Shown: positions 62,660 to 64,000 of the stretch, piece after piece
How the letters are laid out: the number at the start of each line of letters is the position of its first letter
Numbering within the stretch: the first letter of the stretch is position 1
NCBI RefSeq assembly: GCF_036898825.1
Contig: NZ_JARUND010000002.1
Span: 2,170,001 to 2,234,000 of the forward strand
DNA: 64,000 nucleotides
From: Streptomyces sp. B21-083
Lineage (GTDB): Bacteria > Actinomycetota > Actinomycetes > Streptomycetales > Streptomycetaceae
Reading direction: 5' to 3'
The notes under the pieces: generated by a model
What the model was told of the DNA's origin: nothing
The model's input: only the letters and a program-made list of their open reading frames with translations
Database searches by the model: none
Position numbers and translations under genes: made by a program

Positions 62660-64000
62660 TCAGCGGCGGGCGTACGGAGCCCAGGCGTACGGAGCCCAGC
62701 CGTCCGTCCCGCGCAGGTAGTCGGCGACGGTGTACGAAGCGGCGTCGGCGTCGCTCAACTGCGGCCGGTCAGCGGTCACTTGGGCGCCGGGTCCGTAGGT
62801 CCCGTACTCGGTGAAGCGGGCGTCCTTCCACGAGAAGCCGCTCATGTCGGTCCACGGCGAGGCCTTGATCGCGACAGGCAGCTCGGTGTCCCGGAAGAGG
62901 ACCTGGGCCACGGCGTTCGGCTCGCCGCCCGGGTGCCAGGGCCGGCCGAGGTGGAAGGAGTCGGCGGGGGCATCGCTCACGACCTTCGAGCGGGTGATCA
63001 GGAAGCCGTACGGATTGCCCGTCCAGGTCGAAGCGGCGGTGACGTAGCCGTTGTTGGTGGTGGAACCCCGGGTCAGCGCGCGGATCACCGACCGCTCGAT
63101 GACGGTCGTCGCCCGCCCGTAGATGAAGTCGACGTCGCCCTCGATGTACGCGTCGCGGACGTAGACCCGGCTGATCACGTCCAGCTTGGGGCTGTCGGTC
63201 ATCAGGGTGTCCTGGTTGCCGAGGAAGGCGGTGTTCTCGAAGACGATGCGGTCGCCGGTCGTCTTCATCGCGAGCGCCTGCTCGCCCTTCAGCTCGACGG
63301 CGGCCTCGTCGAAGTCGTTGCTGAAGGTGAGGTTGCGGGCGGTGACGTCGTTCGCGGCGATCCGGACCGTCGCGCTGCCCGTCGAACCGCCGTACTCGGC
63401 GGGTGTGTCGTAGACGATGACGGTGTCGGAGCGCTTCCGGCCGGTCCCCTGGAGCAAAATGTTCGACTTGCCGGCCGGGATGAACACCTTCTCGCGGTAC
63501 GTGCCCGGCGCGACGGCGACGGTCACCGGACTGGCGTTTCCAACGGGCACGGCGTCGACGGCGGCCTGGACGGTCGGGTAGTCGGCGGGGACGTTGAGCG
63601 TGACCGCGGCGCCGATCCGCGCCTGCGGCCCGGAAAAGCGCTTGACCAGCGCGGGTACGGCAGCGGCCGGGTCCAGCCGGTAGGCGTAGAAGTCACGCGG
63701 TTCGAAGGCGGTACCCCAGGTGTCCTGCCGGCCGCTGGCGTTCCTCAGGATCGACCCGCGCTGCACCAACTCGGCGGTGGCGTCCGCCTGGTAGGGATGC
63801 TGGACACCGTCGTAGTAGCTGTTCTCGATGACCATCTTCGTCTTGCCGCGCGACCAGTTCCCGTACGTCCAGACGGGATCGCCGTCGGCGACCTGCGCCG
63901 ACACGTAGTTGTTGTAGAGGTGCGCGTAGGCGCAGTTGTCGGCGGACGGGTTGCGCTGCTTCGTGCCGGTGAACCAGTTGTGGTCGATGGTGATCTGGGT
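62660..64000 (-). CDS. PL1 pectate lyase-CE8 pectinesterase fusion (5' end outside window)
   Basis: At least 446 codons. The part nearest the right edge reads TIDHNWFTGTKQRNPSADNCAYAHLYNNYVSAQV, the end of a PL1 pectate-lyase domain, then NWSRGKTKMVIENSYYDGVQHPY. After a short linker, a full CE8 domain: TLNVPADYPTVQAAVDAVPVGN, TAFLGNQDTLMTDS, AYIEGDVDFIYGRATTVIERS (nucleophile Asp), LGRPWHPGGEPNAVAQVLFRDTELP. One chain would demethylate and cleave pectin. The tail has a 15-bp direct duplication (GCGTACGGAGCCCAG twice). Signal peptide and lyase start lie beyond 64000. Confidence 0.88.
   Translation of the reverse strand, partial: TQITIDHNWFTGTKQRNPSADNCAYAHLYNNYVSAQVADGDPVWTYGNWSRGKTKMVIENSYYDGVQHPYQADATAELVQRGSILRNASGRQDTWGTAFEPRDFYAYRLDPAAAVPALVKRFSGPQARIGAAVTLNVPADYPTVQAAVDAVPVGNASPVTVAVAPGTYREKVFIPAGKSNILLQGTGRKRSDTVIVYDTPAEYGGSTGSATVRIAANDVTARNLTFSNDFDEAAVELKGEQALAMKTTGDRIVFENTAFLGNQDTLMTDSPKLDVISRVYVRDAYIEGDVDFIYGRATTVIERSVIRALTRGSTTNNGYVTAASTWTGNPYGFLITRSKVVSDAPADSFHLGRPWHPGGEPNAVAQVLFRDTELPVAIKASPWTDMSGFSWKDARFTEYGTYGPGAQVTADRPQLSDADAASYTVADYLRGTDGWAPYAWAPYARR

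Overview
The window is high-GC actinobacterial chromosome, almost certainly Streptomyces. Evidence: about 70% GC with strong third-position bias, many GTG starts and ATGA/GTGA stop-start overlaps, Tat and LAETG secretion signals, an ectABCD cluster, a SigE-type sigma factor, and dispersed palindromic repeats typical of that genus. The gene order from the phosphate transporter through the cob genes to ectABCD resembles, from memory, the SCO1845-SCO1868 region of S. coelicolor. That resemblance is recalled, not computed.

Layout. 1-9.6 kb: housekeeping and accessory genes (partial enoyl-CoA hydratase, small HTH protein, ABC-F ATPase, VOC protein, unknown protein, alpha/beta hydrolase, class II aldolase, Pit-type phosphate transporter with a PHO-box-like repeat and a small membrane partner). 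9.7-27.8 kb: cobalamin locus. A B12 riboswitch heads operon 1 (cobD-cobQ-cobN-AAA/vWA chelatase-cobO-cobB-cobI). A ZIP metal transporter on the opposite strand separates it from operon 2 (cobM-cobL-cbiG/cobJ fusion-30-codon ORF-cbiX-cobC). Most junctions overlap by 1-4 nt. Several corrin-ring enzymes (CobG/CobZ, CobF, CobH, CobK) and CobUST are not here and must lie elsewhere.

27.9-37.6 kb: a LAETG-anchored surface protein, an amidohydrolase, a polar amino-acid ABC importer with a very good promoter, a class V aminotransferase, then the osmoprotectant genes ectA-ectB-ectC-ectD. 37.6-48.6 kb: mixed genes (class V aminotransferase, DsbA/FrnE-type oxidoreductase, GNATs, DUF1349-like protein, aldehyde dehydrogenase divergent from an IclR regulator, class B penicillin-binding protein, NCS2 purine permease, SigE-family sigma factor with a membrane partner).

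48.8-64 kb: a pectin and plant-polysaccharide degradation island. It has a two-module GH43 enzyme, a beta-helix pectate lyase, a PL1 pectate lyase, two tandem pectinesterases plus a PL1-pectinesterase fusion running off the window, a rhamnogalacturonan acetylesterase, a Tat-exported alpha/beta hydrolase and a sugar-binding lipoprotein. Its left edge is decaying: a Tat-signal gene relic is split by an IS200/IS605-type tnpB element that is itself broken (frameshift by a palindromic insert, stop codon in place of the first zinc-ribbon Cys), and next to it lies a stranded C-terminal fragment of a pectate lyase.

Most unusual observations: a dispersed Streptomyces palindromic repeat inserted in frame inside cobB; tiny coupled ORFs in the cob operons; a 12-bp tandem repeat built around the ectB stop codon; and the layered decay of the IS element and the two polysaccharide-lyase relics.
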